From: Pseudomonas sp. 8O
GTDB taxonomy: Bacteria > Pseudomonadota > Gammaproteobacteria > Pseudomonadales > Pseudomonadaceae
Assembly (NCBI RefSeq): GCF_902506495.1
Contig: NZ_LR733267.1
Span: 1-64,000, forward strand
Length of the DNA: 64,000 bases
Reading direction: 5' to 3'
Shown here: positions 24,210 through 32,313 of the stretch, piece by piece
How positions within the stretch are numbered: the stretch's first letter is position 1
Layout of the letters: every line of letters begins with the position of its first letter
Notes under the pieces: model-generated
The model's input: the letters and a program-made list of their open reading frames with translations, nothing else
Database searches by the model: none
Told to the model about the DNA's origin: nothing
Translations under genes and position numbers: made by a program

Positions 24210-24989
24210 TCAAAGCACCAGGCCGTCGCTGGCCAGGCTTACGCCGCTCGGCAACGCGTCGGGATGATCCAGCAACCAGGCGTCGAAGGCATGGCCGATA
24301 TGGGTCAGCACCGCCTGCGTCGGCTGCAACCGCTCGATGACCTCCAGCGCGCGAGTCAGATCGTTGTGGTTGCGCGGTGCGACAGGTTGCGGCGCGGTGG
24401 AGCAATCGAGCACCAGCACATCCAGCGGTGCACGCTGCAATTCGGCGCAACTGGCTTCGGGCACACCGAGGGTATCGGTGAGGTAGGCGATGCGCCTGCC
24501 TTTCCCCTGCAATCCCTGTCCTTCGAACCCCCGCCCTTCAAATAAGTACCCGAAGGTCGGCTTGGAATGATTCAGCGGCAAGGCAGTGACGCGCAACTCA
24601 CCCAACTGACGGCGCTCGAAGGCGGCGAATGGCTGGCTGAAGTCGAGGATACCGGGGTGCTTGTACAGGTCGGCCAACCCTTCTGGATCGTCCGGGCCAT
24701 GCACGGGAATGATCAGGCCCTGGCCCCAGCGCAGGTGCAGCAGGCCCTGGGCGTGGTCGGCGTGGTAATGGGTCTGCAGGATGCCACTCAGGCTGTGGGG
24801 CGGGAAACGCTCGGTGAGGTCGGTCAGGCCGCTGTCGATCAGCCAGCGCTGCGTGCCGCATTCGACCAGTGCGCAGCAGGGGCCACGGCGCCGCGCCGGA
24901 TACACACGCGCCGCATCGCAGGCCGGACAACTGCAGTTGTAGACCGGCACCTGACGGGCATCGCCGGTGCCGAGCAGGGTCAGGCGCAT
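24210..24989 (-). CDS. phnP: Phosphoribosyl 1,2-cyclic phosphate phosphodiesterase PhnP
   Basis: PhnP is a metallo-beta-lactamase-fold phosphodiesterase that opens the cyclic ribose phosphate left by C-P lyase, giving ribose 1,5-bisphosphate. The 259-residue protein has the metal motif THYHADHAQG (about 73-82), an extra cysteine-rich zinc site near the N-terminus (C19, C21, C24) and the late HIGHAFD motif. A glycine-rich stretch GRGFEGQGLQGKG near residue 155 looks like an insertion made of short repeats. The start overlaps the end of phnN by 10 bases. Confidence 0.95.
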   Translation of the reverse strand: MRLTLLGTGDARQVPVYNCSCPACDAARVYPARRRGPCCALVECGTQRWLIDSGLTDLTERFPPHSLSGILQTHYHADHAQGLLHLRWGQGLIIPVHGPDDPEGLADLYKHPGILDFSQPFAAFERRQLGELRVTALPLNHSKPTFGYLFEGRGFEGQGLQGKGRRIAYLTDTLGVPEASCAELQRAPLDVLVLDCSTAPQPVAPRNHNDLTRALEVIERLQPTQAVLTHIGHAFDAWLLDHPDALPSGVSLASDGLVL

Positions 24990-25627
24990 TGGCGGGCCTC
25001 GTCGAGCAGGTGCAACAGGCGGCTGACGGTTTGCGGCAAGGGGCCGGAGTTGTCGAGGATTGCCAGGTACTCCCCTGTGGGAGGGGCTTTCGGCTCGGGC
25101 ATCCTGCTTCGCTCTACCTCCTGCATCCCAGCAGTCGCAGCGGCGACAGTCGCCGCTAAAGCGCCTCCCACAACAGCAAAGCTGCGGCTGCGGGCCAAGC
25201 GCTGCTCGATCTGCTCCGGCGTCTCCCGACCACGGGCCAGCAGGCGTTGGCGCAGCACTGCCTCATCGACCTGTAGAAGAACCGCCAGCAAATCCGGATA
25301 GCGCTGGCGCGCAGCCTCGAGATGACCGCGCGAACCATTGATCAGCACATCCTGCCCGGCGCTCAGCCAGTCATCGATCTCGCACGGGATTCCATAGGCC
25401 AGGCCATTGGCGCGCCAGCTCAGGGCAAAGGCGCCCTCGCCCTCCAGGCGCTCGAACTCTGTCGGGGTGACGCCTAGCGCATCTTCCCCTACCGATTCAG
25501 CGCTGCGGGTGATCACCCGTCGGGCGAAACGGCAGCCGTGCGCTTCCAGCGGCGCGCGCGCGGCTTGCAACAGGCTGTCCTTGCCCGAGCCCGAAGGCCC
25601 CATCAGATAGATCAACCTGCCCTGCAT
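24980..25627 (-). CDS. phnN: Ribose 1,5-bisphosphate phosphokinase PhnN with in-frame REP insertion
   Basis: PhnN phosphorylates ribose 1,5-bisphosphate to PRPP, closing the C-P lyase pathway. The guanylate-kinase-like core is clear: Walker A MGPSGSGKDSLL, RRVITRS, VLINGSRGHL and RLLARGRETPEQIEQRLARS. Residues 153-184 are encoded by a 95-bp palindromic repeat (25171-25077) and have an Ala-rich then charged composition alien to the family; without them the protein would be about 183 residues, the usual length. The frame is kept. The ATG at 25627 overlaps the phnM stop codon (TGATG). Activity may be altered. Confidence 0.93.
   Translation of the reverse strand: MQGRLIYLMGPSGSGKDSLLQAARAPLEAHGCRFARRVITRSAESVGEDALGVTPTEFERLEGEGAFALSWRANGLAYGIPCEIDDWLSAGQDVLINGSRGHLEAARQRYPDLLAVLLQVDEAVLRQRLLARGRETPEQIEQRLARSRSFAVVGGALAATVAAATAGMQEVERSRMPEPKAPPTGEYLAILDNSGPLPQTVSRLLHLLDEARQCA
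25077..25171. repeat. 95-bp palindromic REP element (family 3) inside phnN
   Basis: The element begins GTGGGAGGGGCTTTCGGC and ends AAAGCGCCTCCCAC, so its ends are inverted repeats, and a second short palindrome lies in the middle. A sister copy of the same length, roughly 85 percent identical by eye, is at 57595-57689 in non-coding DNA. Here it is read in frame within phnN codons 153-184. Confidence 0.92.
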
Positions 25628-26772
25628 CAGAACACCCTTCGTGCTTGGCGCCACACCTGCTGGATCACCGGCTGCTTGCCATGGGCCCTGGCCTGCACCA
25701 GATCGGCGCGCAGGCCGACGCGAATCTCGCCGCGATCATCCAGCCCGGCCGCCCTGGCCGGCGCGCGGCTCACGGTGGCGATGGCCGCAGGCAAATCATA
25801 GTCGTTGTCCTGCCCGACGAGCAGCCAGGCCGCATGCAACAGACTGGCCGGGTAGTAGTCGCTGGAGAGGATATCCAGCACGCCATGGCGCGCCAGCTCA
25901 GCGGCGGCGATATTGCCCGAGTGCGAGCCGCCACGCACCACGTTCGGCGCGCCCATCAATACTTTCAGACCCAGTTCATGGCTGGCTCTGGCCGCCTCCA
26001 GGGTGGTAGGGAACTCGGCGATGGCCATGCCGAAATCCGCCGATTCCTGTACATGGGCCAGGGTCGCGTCATCATGGCTGGCCACCGAGATGCCGCGACT
26101 GTGGCAGTCCTCGACGATGGCGCGGCGCTGACGGTCGCTGTACTGGCGCGAGTTGGCGATCTGTTCCTGGAGGAAATCCTCCATCTCTGCCGCGCTCAGG
26201 TGATACTTGCCCATGTAGTACTCGCGGTACTTCTCCACCTTGGCGAACTGGCGCTGGCCGGGCGAGTGATCCATCACCGAGACCAGCGCCACCAGCGGGT
26301 GCTCCACCAGGTCGCGGTAGATCGTCAGGGCATCCGGGTGGCACAGCTCGCAACGCAGGTGCAGGCGGTGCTCGGCGCGAGTCTGCCCGGCCGCCTCGCT
26401 GGCAGCGATGGCCTCGATCATCGCCGGCAACTGCTGCATGCGCCGCCCGCGTGGGTTGATGTCGCCGATGGACAGCGCGTCGAACACCGTGGTGATGCCG
26501 GCGGCGACGATCTGTGCATCGTGGGTCAGTACCGCCGAAGCCGATGGCCAGTCCACGCCAGGGCGCGGGCTCATGTGTTTTTCCAGGTTGTCGGTGTGCA
26601 ACTCCACCAACCCCGGCAGCAGGTAATCGCCGCCGAGATCCTGGGCCTGCGGCAGGCGGCTGGCGCCCTCGTCCACCGCTGCGATCAGTCCGTCACGCAG
26701 CAGCAGGCTACCCAGGAATTCCCGCTCAGCGGTGACGACGCGGGCGTTGCTGAGAATCTGTTCAGACGACAT
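25627..26772 (-). CDS. phnM: RPnTP hydrolase PhnM
   Basis: PhnM is an amidohydrolase-fold enzyme that removes pyrophosphate from alpha-D-ribose 1-methylphosphonate 5-triphosphate to give the substrate of PhnJ. The 381-residue sequence shows YLLPGLVELHTDNLEKH with metal ligands, VLTHDAQIVAAGITTVFDAL, the late SHDDATLAH and LSSDYYPASLLHAAW. It overlaps the end of phnL by 11 bases and is coupled to phnN. Confidence 0.96.
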   Translation of the reverse strand: MSSEQILSNARVVTAEREFLGSLLLRDGLIAAVDEGASRLPQAQDLGGDYLLPGLVELHTDNLEKHMSPRPGVDWPSASAVLTHDAQIVAAGITTVFDALSIGDINPRGRRMQQLPAMIEAIAASEAAGQTRAEHRLHLRCELCHPDALTIYRDLVEHPLVALVSVMDHSPGQRQFAKVEKYREYYMGKYHLSAAEMEDFLQEQIANSRQYSDRQRRAIVEDCHSRGISVASHDDATLAHVQESADFGMAIAEFPTTLEAARASHELGLKVLMGAPNVVRGGSHSGNIAAAELARHGVLDILSSDYYPASLLHAAWLLVGQDNDYDLPAAIATVSRAPARAAGLDDRGEIRVGLRADLVQARAHGKQPVIQQVWRQARRVF

Positions 26773-27478
26773 AGACGTACTCCGGTTGCGCCGCCTCGGC
26801 GCTCATGTCGAGGTAACGGTCAGCCACCGCCTCCCGGGCGGTGCGGTCGTGGAAAATGCCAATCAGTACGCTGCCTGCGGCCTTGGCTTCGTTGATCAGC
26901 TCCAGCACCACCTGGCGGTTGGCGTCGTCCAACGAGGCGGTGGGCTCGTCCAGCAGCATTACCGGCCACTCGACCATGAAGCCGCGGGCGATATTGACGC
27001 GCTGCTGCTCGCCCCCGGAGAAGGTGCCCGGCGCCAGTTGCCAGAGCGCCTCGGGAATGTTCAGCCGTGCCAGCAGTTCCTTGGCACGCACCTGCGCATC
27101 GGCACGCGCCCAGCCACGCGACAGCGCCGGTTCCATCACCACGTCCAGGGTCGAGACGCGCGGGATCACCCGCAGGAACTGACTGACATAACCCAGACTC
27201 TGCCGCCGCACGTCCAGCACCTGGCGTGGCTCGGCGCCGACCAGCTCTACCGGCGCGCCCTGGTGACGGATGCGGATGCTGCCGCCAGCGGCCAGGTAGT
27301 TGCCGTACAGCGTGCGCAGCAGGGTCGACTTGCCAGCGCCGGACTGGCCGTGCAGCACCAGGCACTCGCCGCCCCGCACGCTGAAGTTCAGGTCACGCAG
27401 CACCTGCAGGACGACGCCGTTCTGCTGGTGCAGGGTGAAGGTCTTGCTGAGGCCGCTGACCTCGATCAGGTTGTTCAT
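26762..27478 (-). CDS. phnL: C-P lyase complex ABC-type ATPase PhnL
   Basis: PhnL is a cytoplasmic ABC-family ATPase associated with the PhnGHIJ core, with no membrane partner. The 238-residue protein has Walker A GQSGAGKST, signature FSGGEQQRVN and Walker B MLLDEPTASL. The ATG at 27478 has GAGG upstream; a longer in-frame reading to 27685 only crosses repeat DNA. Two palindromic repeats separate it from phnK. Confidence 0.94.
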   Translation of the reverse strand: MNNLIEVSGLSKTFTLHQQNGVVLQVLRDLNFSVRGGECLVLHGQSGAGKSTLLRTLYGNYLAAGGSIRIRHQGAPVELVGAEPRQVLDVRRQSLGYVSQFLRVIPRVSTLDVVMEPALSRGWARADAQVRAKELLARLNIPEALWQLAPGTFSGGEQQRVNIARGFMVEWPVMLLDEPTASLDDANRQVVLELINEAKAAGSVLIGIFHDRTAREAVADRYLDMSAEAAQPEYVYVV

Positions 27479-27508
27479 ATACACCTCGGATACTGTAGGC
27501 ACGATCTG

Positions 27509-27616
27509 CCCCCTCTCCCATTTATGGGAGAGGGCTGGGGAGAGGGTGGTGCAGGCGACTCGATGCAAGCGAAGCCCCTCTCCCCCGGCCCCTCTCCCGC
27601 AAGCGGGAGAGGGGAG
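27509..27616. repeat. Repeat block built on CCCTCTCCC hairpins between phnK and phnL
   Basis: CCCTCTCCC-ATTTAT-GGGAGAGGG (27511-27534) and CCCCTCTCCCGC-AA-GCGGGAGAGGGG (27589-27614) are two strong hairpins inside a C/T-rich block. The ordering resembles a dispersed bacterial intergenic repeat. It breaks the otherwise tight phn operon. Confidence 0.8.
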
Positions 27617-27642
27617 AAAAGCGCCCACAAGGGTTGGCGGTT

Positions 27643-27716
27643 GTAGGGTGGATGGCGCTTTATCCATCCACCGATGGCGACTCACTGGTGGATGAGAAGA
27701 GCGTCATCCACCCTAC
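27643..27716. repeat. Imperfect palindrome with GTAGGGTGGAT ends
   Basis: GTAGGGTGGATGGCGCT at the left and AGCGTCATCCACCCTAC at the right form a long imperfect stem; the interior contains the shorter pair ATCCATCCACC and GGTGGAT. It adjoins the phnK 3' end (27739). Confidence 0.8.
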
Positions 27717-27738
27717 GCAGCACCAGTTCGCAGTAGGC

Positions 27739-28548
27739 TCATGGCTGCAACACCGACGACACCAGCAACTGCGAATACGGATGCTGCGGATCGTCGAGAA
27801 TCTGGTCGGTCAGCCCCGCCTCCACAACCTTCGAACGGCGCATCACCATCAGGCGGTCGGCCAGCAGGCGCGCCACCGCCAGGTCGTGGGTGACGATCAC
27901 CACCGCCAGGTCCAACTCGCGTACCAACCCGCGCAGCAGATCCAGCAGGCGCGCCTGAACGGAGACATCGAGGCCCCCGGTCGGCTCGTCCATGAACACC
28001 AGGCGCGGCGCGGAGACCAGGTTGCGGGCGATCTGCAGGCGCTGCTGCATGCCACCGGAGAAGGTGCGCGGCAGGTCGTCGATACGCGCCGGGTCGATCT
28101 CCACCTGGCTCAGCCAGTCGAGCCCGGCGGCGCGCAGCTCGCCATAGTGGCGCACGCCCTGGGCCATCAGCCGCTCGCCGATGTTGGCGCCGGCCGATAC
28201 CGCCATGCGCAGGCCGTCACGCGGGTTCTGCTCGACGAAGCCCCATTCGGTGCGCAGCAACGTGCGCCGCTCGGCCTCGCTGGCGCTGTACAGGTCGAGC
28301 CACTGGCCGTCGCGACCGCGATAACTCACTGCGCCGCGATCTGGCGGGCAGCGCCCGGAGAGCAAGCTGAGCAAGGTCGACTTGCCCGAGCCGGACTCGC
28401 CGACTATGCCCAGCACCTCACCGGGATAGAGGTCGAAGCTCACCCCCTGGCAGCCCTTTTCCGGGCCGTACAGGCGGGTCAGATCACGCGCCGAGAACAG
28501 CGGCTCGGCCGTTGCCAAGGCAGGTTGCAAACGTTCGGCGGCGCTCAT
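27739..28548 (-). CDS. phnK: C-P lyase complex ABC-type ATPase PhnK
   Basis: PhnK is the ATPase that docks on PhnJ in the C-P lyase core. The 269-residue protein has Walker A GESGSGKSTLLS, a signature FSGGMQQRLQ, Walker B LVFMDEPTGGLD and the oligopeptide-transporter-like tail DDPQHPYSQLLVSS. The ATG at 28548 overlaps the phnJ stop codon (ATGA). Confidence 0.95.
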   Translation of the reverse strand: MSAAERLQPALATAEPLFSARDLTRLYGPEKGCQGVSFDLYPGEVLGIVGESGSGKSTLLSLLSGRCPPDRGAVSYRGRDGQWLDLYSASEAERRTLLRTEWGFVEQNPRDGLRMAVSAGANIGERLMAQGVRHYGELRAAGLDWLSQVEIDPARIDDLPRTFSGGMQQRLQIARNLVSAPRLVFMDEPTGGLDVSVQARLLDLLRGLVRELDLAVVIVTHDLAVARLLADRLMVMRRSKVVEAGLTDQILDDPQHPYSQLLVSSVLQP

Positions 28549-29423
28549 TGCAGGTTCTCCTCGAGACGCTCGGTGCGCTGGCGGCAGTAGTCGGTGTCGG
28601 AGCAGACGTAGCGCTTGCTGCCGGCGTCGTCGACGATCAGCTCGTCGAGGAAGGACTCGCTGCTGCCACAGAATGCGCAGCACTCCTCCCACTGCTGCAC
28701 GGCGAAGGGGTGATCCTCGAAGTCCAGGCTGATCACCTTGGTGAACGGCGGTACCGCGTAGAGGCGCTTCTCGCGACCGGCGCCGAACAGCATCAGCGCC
28801 GGGCTCATGTCCAGCTTGGGGTTGTCGAATTTCGGGATCGGCGACGGGTCCATCACGTAGCGCTCATCCACCGTCACCGGGTAGGCATAGGCGGTGGCGA
28901 TATGGCCGAAGGTGGCGATGTCCTCGTACAGCTTCACGTGCATCACGCCGTAGTCCTCCAGCGCATGCATGGTCCGTGTCTCCTGCTCGCTCGGTTCGAT
29001 GAAACGCAGCGGCTCGGGAATCGGCACCTGGTAGACCATGATCTGCCCGGCCGAAAGTGGCGTTTCGGGGATGCGATGGCGGGTCTGGATCACGCTGGCC
29101 TCCACCGTGCGCTCAGTGGTGGCAACGCCGGCGGTGCGGGCGAAGAAGCGACGGATCGACACCGCGTTGGTGGTGTCGTCAGCGCCCTGGTCGATCACCT
29201 TGAGCACATCATCCGCACCGAGAATGGCGGCGGTCAGTTGCATGCCACCGGTGCCCCAGCCGTAGGGCAGCGGCATCTCGCGGCCGCCGAAGGGCACCTG
29301 GTAGCCGGGGATGGATATGGCCTTGAGCAGGCCTCGACGAATCATGCGCTTGGTCTGTTCGTCGAGGTAGGCGAAGTTGTAGGCCGACGCCTCGCGGGCG
29401 CCGCTTGCAGTGGACAGGTTCAT
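28545..29423 (-). CDS. phnJ: Alpha-D-ribose 1-methylphosphonate 5-phosphate C-P lyase PhnJ
   Basis: PhnJ is the radical-SAM enzyme that breaks the carbon-phosphorus bond, releasing methane from methylphosphonate. In the 292-residue protein the cysteine pattern of the family, CX2CX21CX5C, is exact (C249, C252, C274, C280). YNFAYLDEQTKRMIRRGLLK near the start and GWGTGGMQ follow the family. It starts where phnI ends, and is coupled to phnK. Confidence 0.97.
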   Translation of the reverse strand: MNLSTASGAREASAYNFAYLDEQTKRMIRRGLLKAISIPGYQVPFGGREMPLPYGWGTGGMQLTAAILGADDVLKVIDQGADDTTNAVSIRRFFARTAGVATTERTVEASVIQTRHRIPETPLSAGQIMVYQVPIPEPLRFIEPSEQETRTMHALEDYGVMHVKLYEDIATFGHIATAYAYPVTVDERYVMDPSPIPKFDNPKLDMSPALMLFGAGREKRLYAVPPFTKVISLDFEDHPFAVQQWEECCAFCGSSESFLDELIVDDAGSKRYVCSDTDYCRQRTERLEENLQ

Positions 29424-30499
29424 CAGCGGTTCTCCTCTGCCGGCGCCTGGCGGCGCAGCTTGCGGATCAGTTCCAGTTCGGCCTGGAAGTCGACGTAGTG
29501 CGGCAATTTGAGGTGCGAGACGAAGCCGGCGGCCTCGACGTTGTCGCAGTGCATCAGCACGAATTCCTCCTCCTGCGCCGGGCCCTGCACTTCCTCGCCG
29601 TACTCGCCGGCGCGCAGGGCGCGGTCGACCAGGGCCATGCCCATGGCCTTGCGTTCGGCGTAACCAAAGGCCAGGCCGTAGCCACGGGTGAACTGCGCCT
29701 GCTCGGGGCTTTCACCGACGAACTGGTTGACCATCTCGCACTCGGTGATTTCGATGTCGCCCAGCGGCACGGCGAAACCCAGTTCGGCGGGCGTCATCCA
29801 TACCTCGACGTCACCGATACGAATTTCCCCGGCGAAGGGGTGGTTGCGTCCGTAGCCACGCTGGGTGGAATAGCCGAGCGCCAGGAGGAAGCCTTCGTCA
29901 CCACGGGCAAGCGCCTGCAGGCGCTCGGCACGCTTGGCGGGAAAGGCCAGCGGCTCGCGGGTGATGTCCGGCACAGGTACGCCATCGTCCATCTCGCGGG
30001 CCATCAGCCCCTCTTCGGCGAGAAAGTCCAGCACCCGAGGGCAGGCTTTCGGTTCATCGATCACGGCGCTTTCCGGTGCCGGGTAATCGCCCTCGGCCAG
30101 CAGGGCAAAGTCCAGCAGCCGGTGGGTGTAGTCGAAGGTCGGGCCGAGCAGTTGGCCACCGGGCAGGTCCTTGAAGGTGGCGGAGATGCGGCGCTCCAGC
30201 TGCATTTTCGTACTGTCCAGCGGCTCGCTGGCGCCGAAACGCGGCAACGTGGTGCGGTAGGCGCGCAAGAGGAAGATGGCTTCCATCAGGTCGCCAGCCG
30301 CCTGCTTGATGGCCAGTGCGGCCAGTTCCTCGTCGTACAGCGAGCCTTCGCTCATCACGCGGGCCACGGCCAGTGGCAGTTGCTGACGCACCTGCTCCAC
30401 GCCCAGTTCGGCGACGGCGGAGTCGCCACGGCGACGGCTGGCCAGCAGCTGATGGGCATTGTCGATGGCGCGTTCGCCACCCTTGACGGCGACATACAT
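29423..30499 (-). CDS. phnI: C-P lyase core subunit PhnI
   Basis: PhnI is a nucleosidase-like subunit that, with PhnG, H and L, displaces adenine from ATP to make the triphosphorylated ribosyl phosphonate. The 358-residue protein shows MYVAVKGGERAIDNAH, SEGSLYDEELAALAIKQA, DYTHRLLDFALLAEGD and LPHYVDFQAELELIRKLR. The ATG at 30499 is taken because it begins the conserved MYVAVKGG and overlaps the phnH stop (TGATG). Confidence 0.96.
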   Translation of the reverse strand: MYVAVKGGERAIDNAHQLLASRRRGDSAVAELGVEQVRQQLPLAVARVMSEGSLYDEELAALAIKQAAGDLMEAIFLLRAYRTTLPRFGASEPLDSTKMQLERRISATFKDLPGGQLLGPTFDYTHRLLDFALLAEGDYPAPESAVIDEPKACPRVLDFLAEEGLMAREMDDGVPVPDITREPLAFPAKRAERLQALARGDEGFLLALGYSTQRGYGRNHPFAGEIRIGDVEVWMTPAELGFAVPLGDIEITECEMVNQFVGESPEQAQFTRGYGLAFGYAERKAMGMALVDRALRAGEYGEEVQGPAQEEEFVLMHCDNVEAAGFVSHLKLPHYVDFQAELELIRKLRRQAPAEENR

Positions 30500-31110
30500 C
30501 AGGCAGCCTCCTCGGTTTCGATCAGCACGCGGGTGCTGCGCGGCAGGCCGATCACCTCGCCGCCTGCGGCGAAGAAGCAATCCAGACCACGGGGAAAGGC
30601 GCTGCGCGCCTGGCGCTGCTGCCAGAACGAGGCCGGCAGCGGCAGGTTGACGCTGCGCACGTCCTTGATGCCCGGCCCACGCCAGCGCAGCGGGGCACCG
30701 GCGTGCAGGTCAGCGAGCTGAATCAGTAACGTGCAGGACTGATCCGGGTAGCGCTCGCTGCCGTTGTCGAAGTCCGACAGGTCGGCGAGCTCGCTTTCGT
30801 CGAGCAGAGCAAACAGGGCGATCTCGCGCTCGGCGACGATCGGGCAACCACAATGGAAAGCCAGATTGGCGCGGATCAGCGGCGTGTCGAAGCGCGGTGC
30901 GAGCCACAGCGGTGTGTCGCTGTCGAGGAAGGCCAGGCACAGGCCGTAGGTGGCCGGCGCCAGATCGCCCAGGGCATGGGCGCGGGCCATCGACTGGGTC
31001 AGGCCGGGTTCGGCCAGGGCAGCGAGGGCGGCGCGGAAGCTTACCTGGGCGTCCAGCACCGGGTCGTCGAAAGCCGGTTGCAGCCAGTGCGAGCTGTGCG
31101 GCGTAGTCAT
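30499..31110 (-). CDS. phnH: C-P lyase core subunit PhnH
   Basis: PhnH is a dimeric structural subunit of the C-P lyase complex. The 203-residue protein has QPAFDDPVLDAQVSFRAAL near the start, GCPIVAEREIALFALLD in the middle and the closing GGEVIGLPRSTRV. The ATG at 31110 overlaps the phnG stop codon (TGATG). Confidence 0.95.
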   Translation of the reverse strand: MTTPHSSHWLQPAFDDPVLDAQVSFRAALAALAEPGLTQSMARAHALGDLAPATYGLCLAFLDSDTPLWLAPRFDTPLIRANLAFHCGCPIVAEREIALFALLDESELADLSDFDNGSERYPDQSCTLLIQLADLHAGAPLRWRGPGIKDVRSVNLPLPASFWQQRQARSAFPRGLDCFFAAGGEVIGLPRSTRVLIETEEAA

Positions 31111-31559
31111 CAATCCTCTCCTCTGACCAGGGTAAAGAACTCCACCTGGGTGGTGGCAGTCTGTGCGGCCCGAGCCAGGCGCTGTTCGCGCTGCTGGCGG
31201 ACCAGTGGTTCGATCAGATCACTGAGCCAGCGCGCCTGGTCGCTGCCCTGCAGGTGAGCGTCGGCCAATGCCGCCAGTTCGGCGCGGCGCTTGTCGCGTC
31301 CGGCCAGATAGCTGTAGCCGGTGCGTCCATCGGCCAGGCGCACCACGCAGCGAGTCACGGTCATTTCGCCGAGATTGAAGGCGCTGCCGGTGCCCCCCAT
31401 GCGTCCGCGCACCAGGGTCATACCGACCTCGGGGGCGCGGATCAGTTGGTAGTCGCTGTCCTTGAGCGCCGCTTCATGGGCGTCGAGGGCGGCGCCGGCG
31501 CGGGCCAGCACGCCCATCCAGCGCTGGCGCGCGGCGATGTTCGGATCATGGTCGTTCAT
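31110..31559 (-). CDS. phnG: C-P lyase core subunit PhnG
   Basis: PhnG belongs to the PhnGHIJ core that forms the ribosyl phosphonate. The 149-residue product has RQRWMGVLARA at its start, PEVGMTLVRGRMGGTGSAFN and the strand CVVRLADGRTGYSYLAGRD. I choose the ATG at 31559 because GGAG lies six bases upstream; the in-frame ATG at 31571 overlaps the phnF stop and would place that GGAG inside the gene. Confidence 0.94.
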   Translation of the reverse strand: MNDHDPNIAARQRWMGVLARAGAALDAHEAALKDSDYQLIRAPEVGMTLVRGRMGGTGSAFNLGEMTVTRCVVRLADGRTGYSYLAGRDKRRAELAALADAHLQGSDQARWLSDLIEPLVRQQREQRLARAAQTATTQVEFFTLVRGED

Positions 31560-31570
31560 GCGGGTCTCCA

Positions 31571-32275
31571 TCAGGTCGCTACCTGGTACTGGAAGCGGTC
31601 GGCGCGGCTGCTGGACTGCGCCAGCTCCACCGCACGACCGGCAGGGTCGCGGGACAGGGTGAGTACGCTGAGCAGCGGCGCATGGCGTGGCATCAGCAGG
31701 TGCGCGGCTTCTTCGCGGCTGGGCAGACGCGCACCGATCAGGCTGAAGGTGCGCGCCAACGGCAGGTCGCGCTCAGCCAGGTAGTGGCGCAGCGAACCGC
31801 CCTGGTAGTCAGCCAACAGCGGCGCCAGGCTGGCGCAGAAACGGTGACGGATCAGGCTCATCGGCTGGCCGTCGAGCAGGCGCAGCGTGGCCAGTTCGAT
31901 CAGCTCGCTGCCATCGGGCAGTTGCAGGTGGCGGCACTCCTCGCTGCTGCCACTGCGGCGCAGGCGCTCGATCAGTTGCGCCTCGACCCGGTGGCCGAGC
32001 GCCGACAGCGACTGGCTGAAGGCACTGCCCGCCTCCACCGGATACACCAGCGGCTTGGCCAGCACCTGAGTGCCCTTGCCCTGGCGACGCAGCAGGCGGC
32101 CTTCGAGCACCAGTTCGTCCACCGCGCGGCGCAGGGTGTGACGGTTGACGGAAAACCGCGCGGCCAGTTGCATCTCGCCCGGCAGGTAGTCGCCCGGACT
32201 CATGCGCTGCAGGTCTTCGCGCAGCACGGCAGCCAGTTCGCGGTACAGCGGCTCGCTTTGTCTAGACAAGTTCAT
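31571..32275 (-). CDS. phnF: GntR-family regulator PhnF
   Basis: PhnF is the predicted phosphonate-responsive repressor of the operon. The 234-residue protein has an N-terminal GntR winged helix (residues about 8-75; YLPGEMQLAARFSVNRHTLR) and a UTRA ligand domain marked by GSAFSQSLSALGHRVEA and QPMSLIRHRF. The gene lies inside the operon between phnE and phnG, as in enterobacteria. The start at 32275 begins MNLSRQSEPLYRELA; a far longer in-frame reading upstream runs antisense-like through phnE and is rejected. Confidence 0.92.
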   Translation of the reverse strand: MNLSRQSEPLYRELAAVLREDLQRMSPGDYLPGEMQLAARFSVNRHTLRRAVDELVLEGRLLRRQGKGTQVLAKPLVYPVEAGSAFSQSLSALGHRVEAQLIERLRRSGSSEECRHLQLPDGSELIELATLRLLDGQPMSLIRHRFCASLAPLLADYQGGSLRHYLAERDLPLARTFSLIGARLPSREEAAHLLMPRHAPLLSVLTLSRDPAGRAVELAQSSSRADRFQYQVAT

Positions 32276-32313
32276 CGTTTGAAAAGGGCGCACGCAGGCG
32301 CCCTCCCTCCTAT

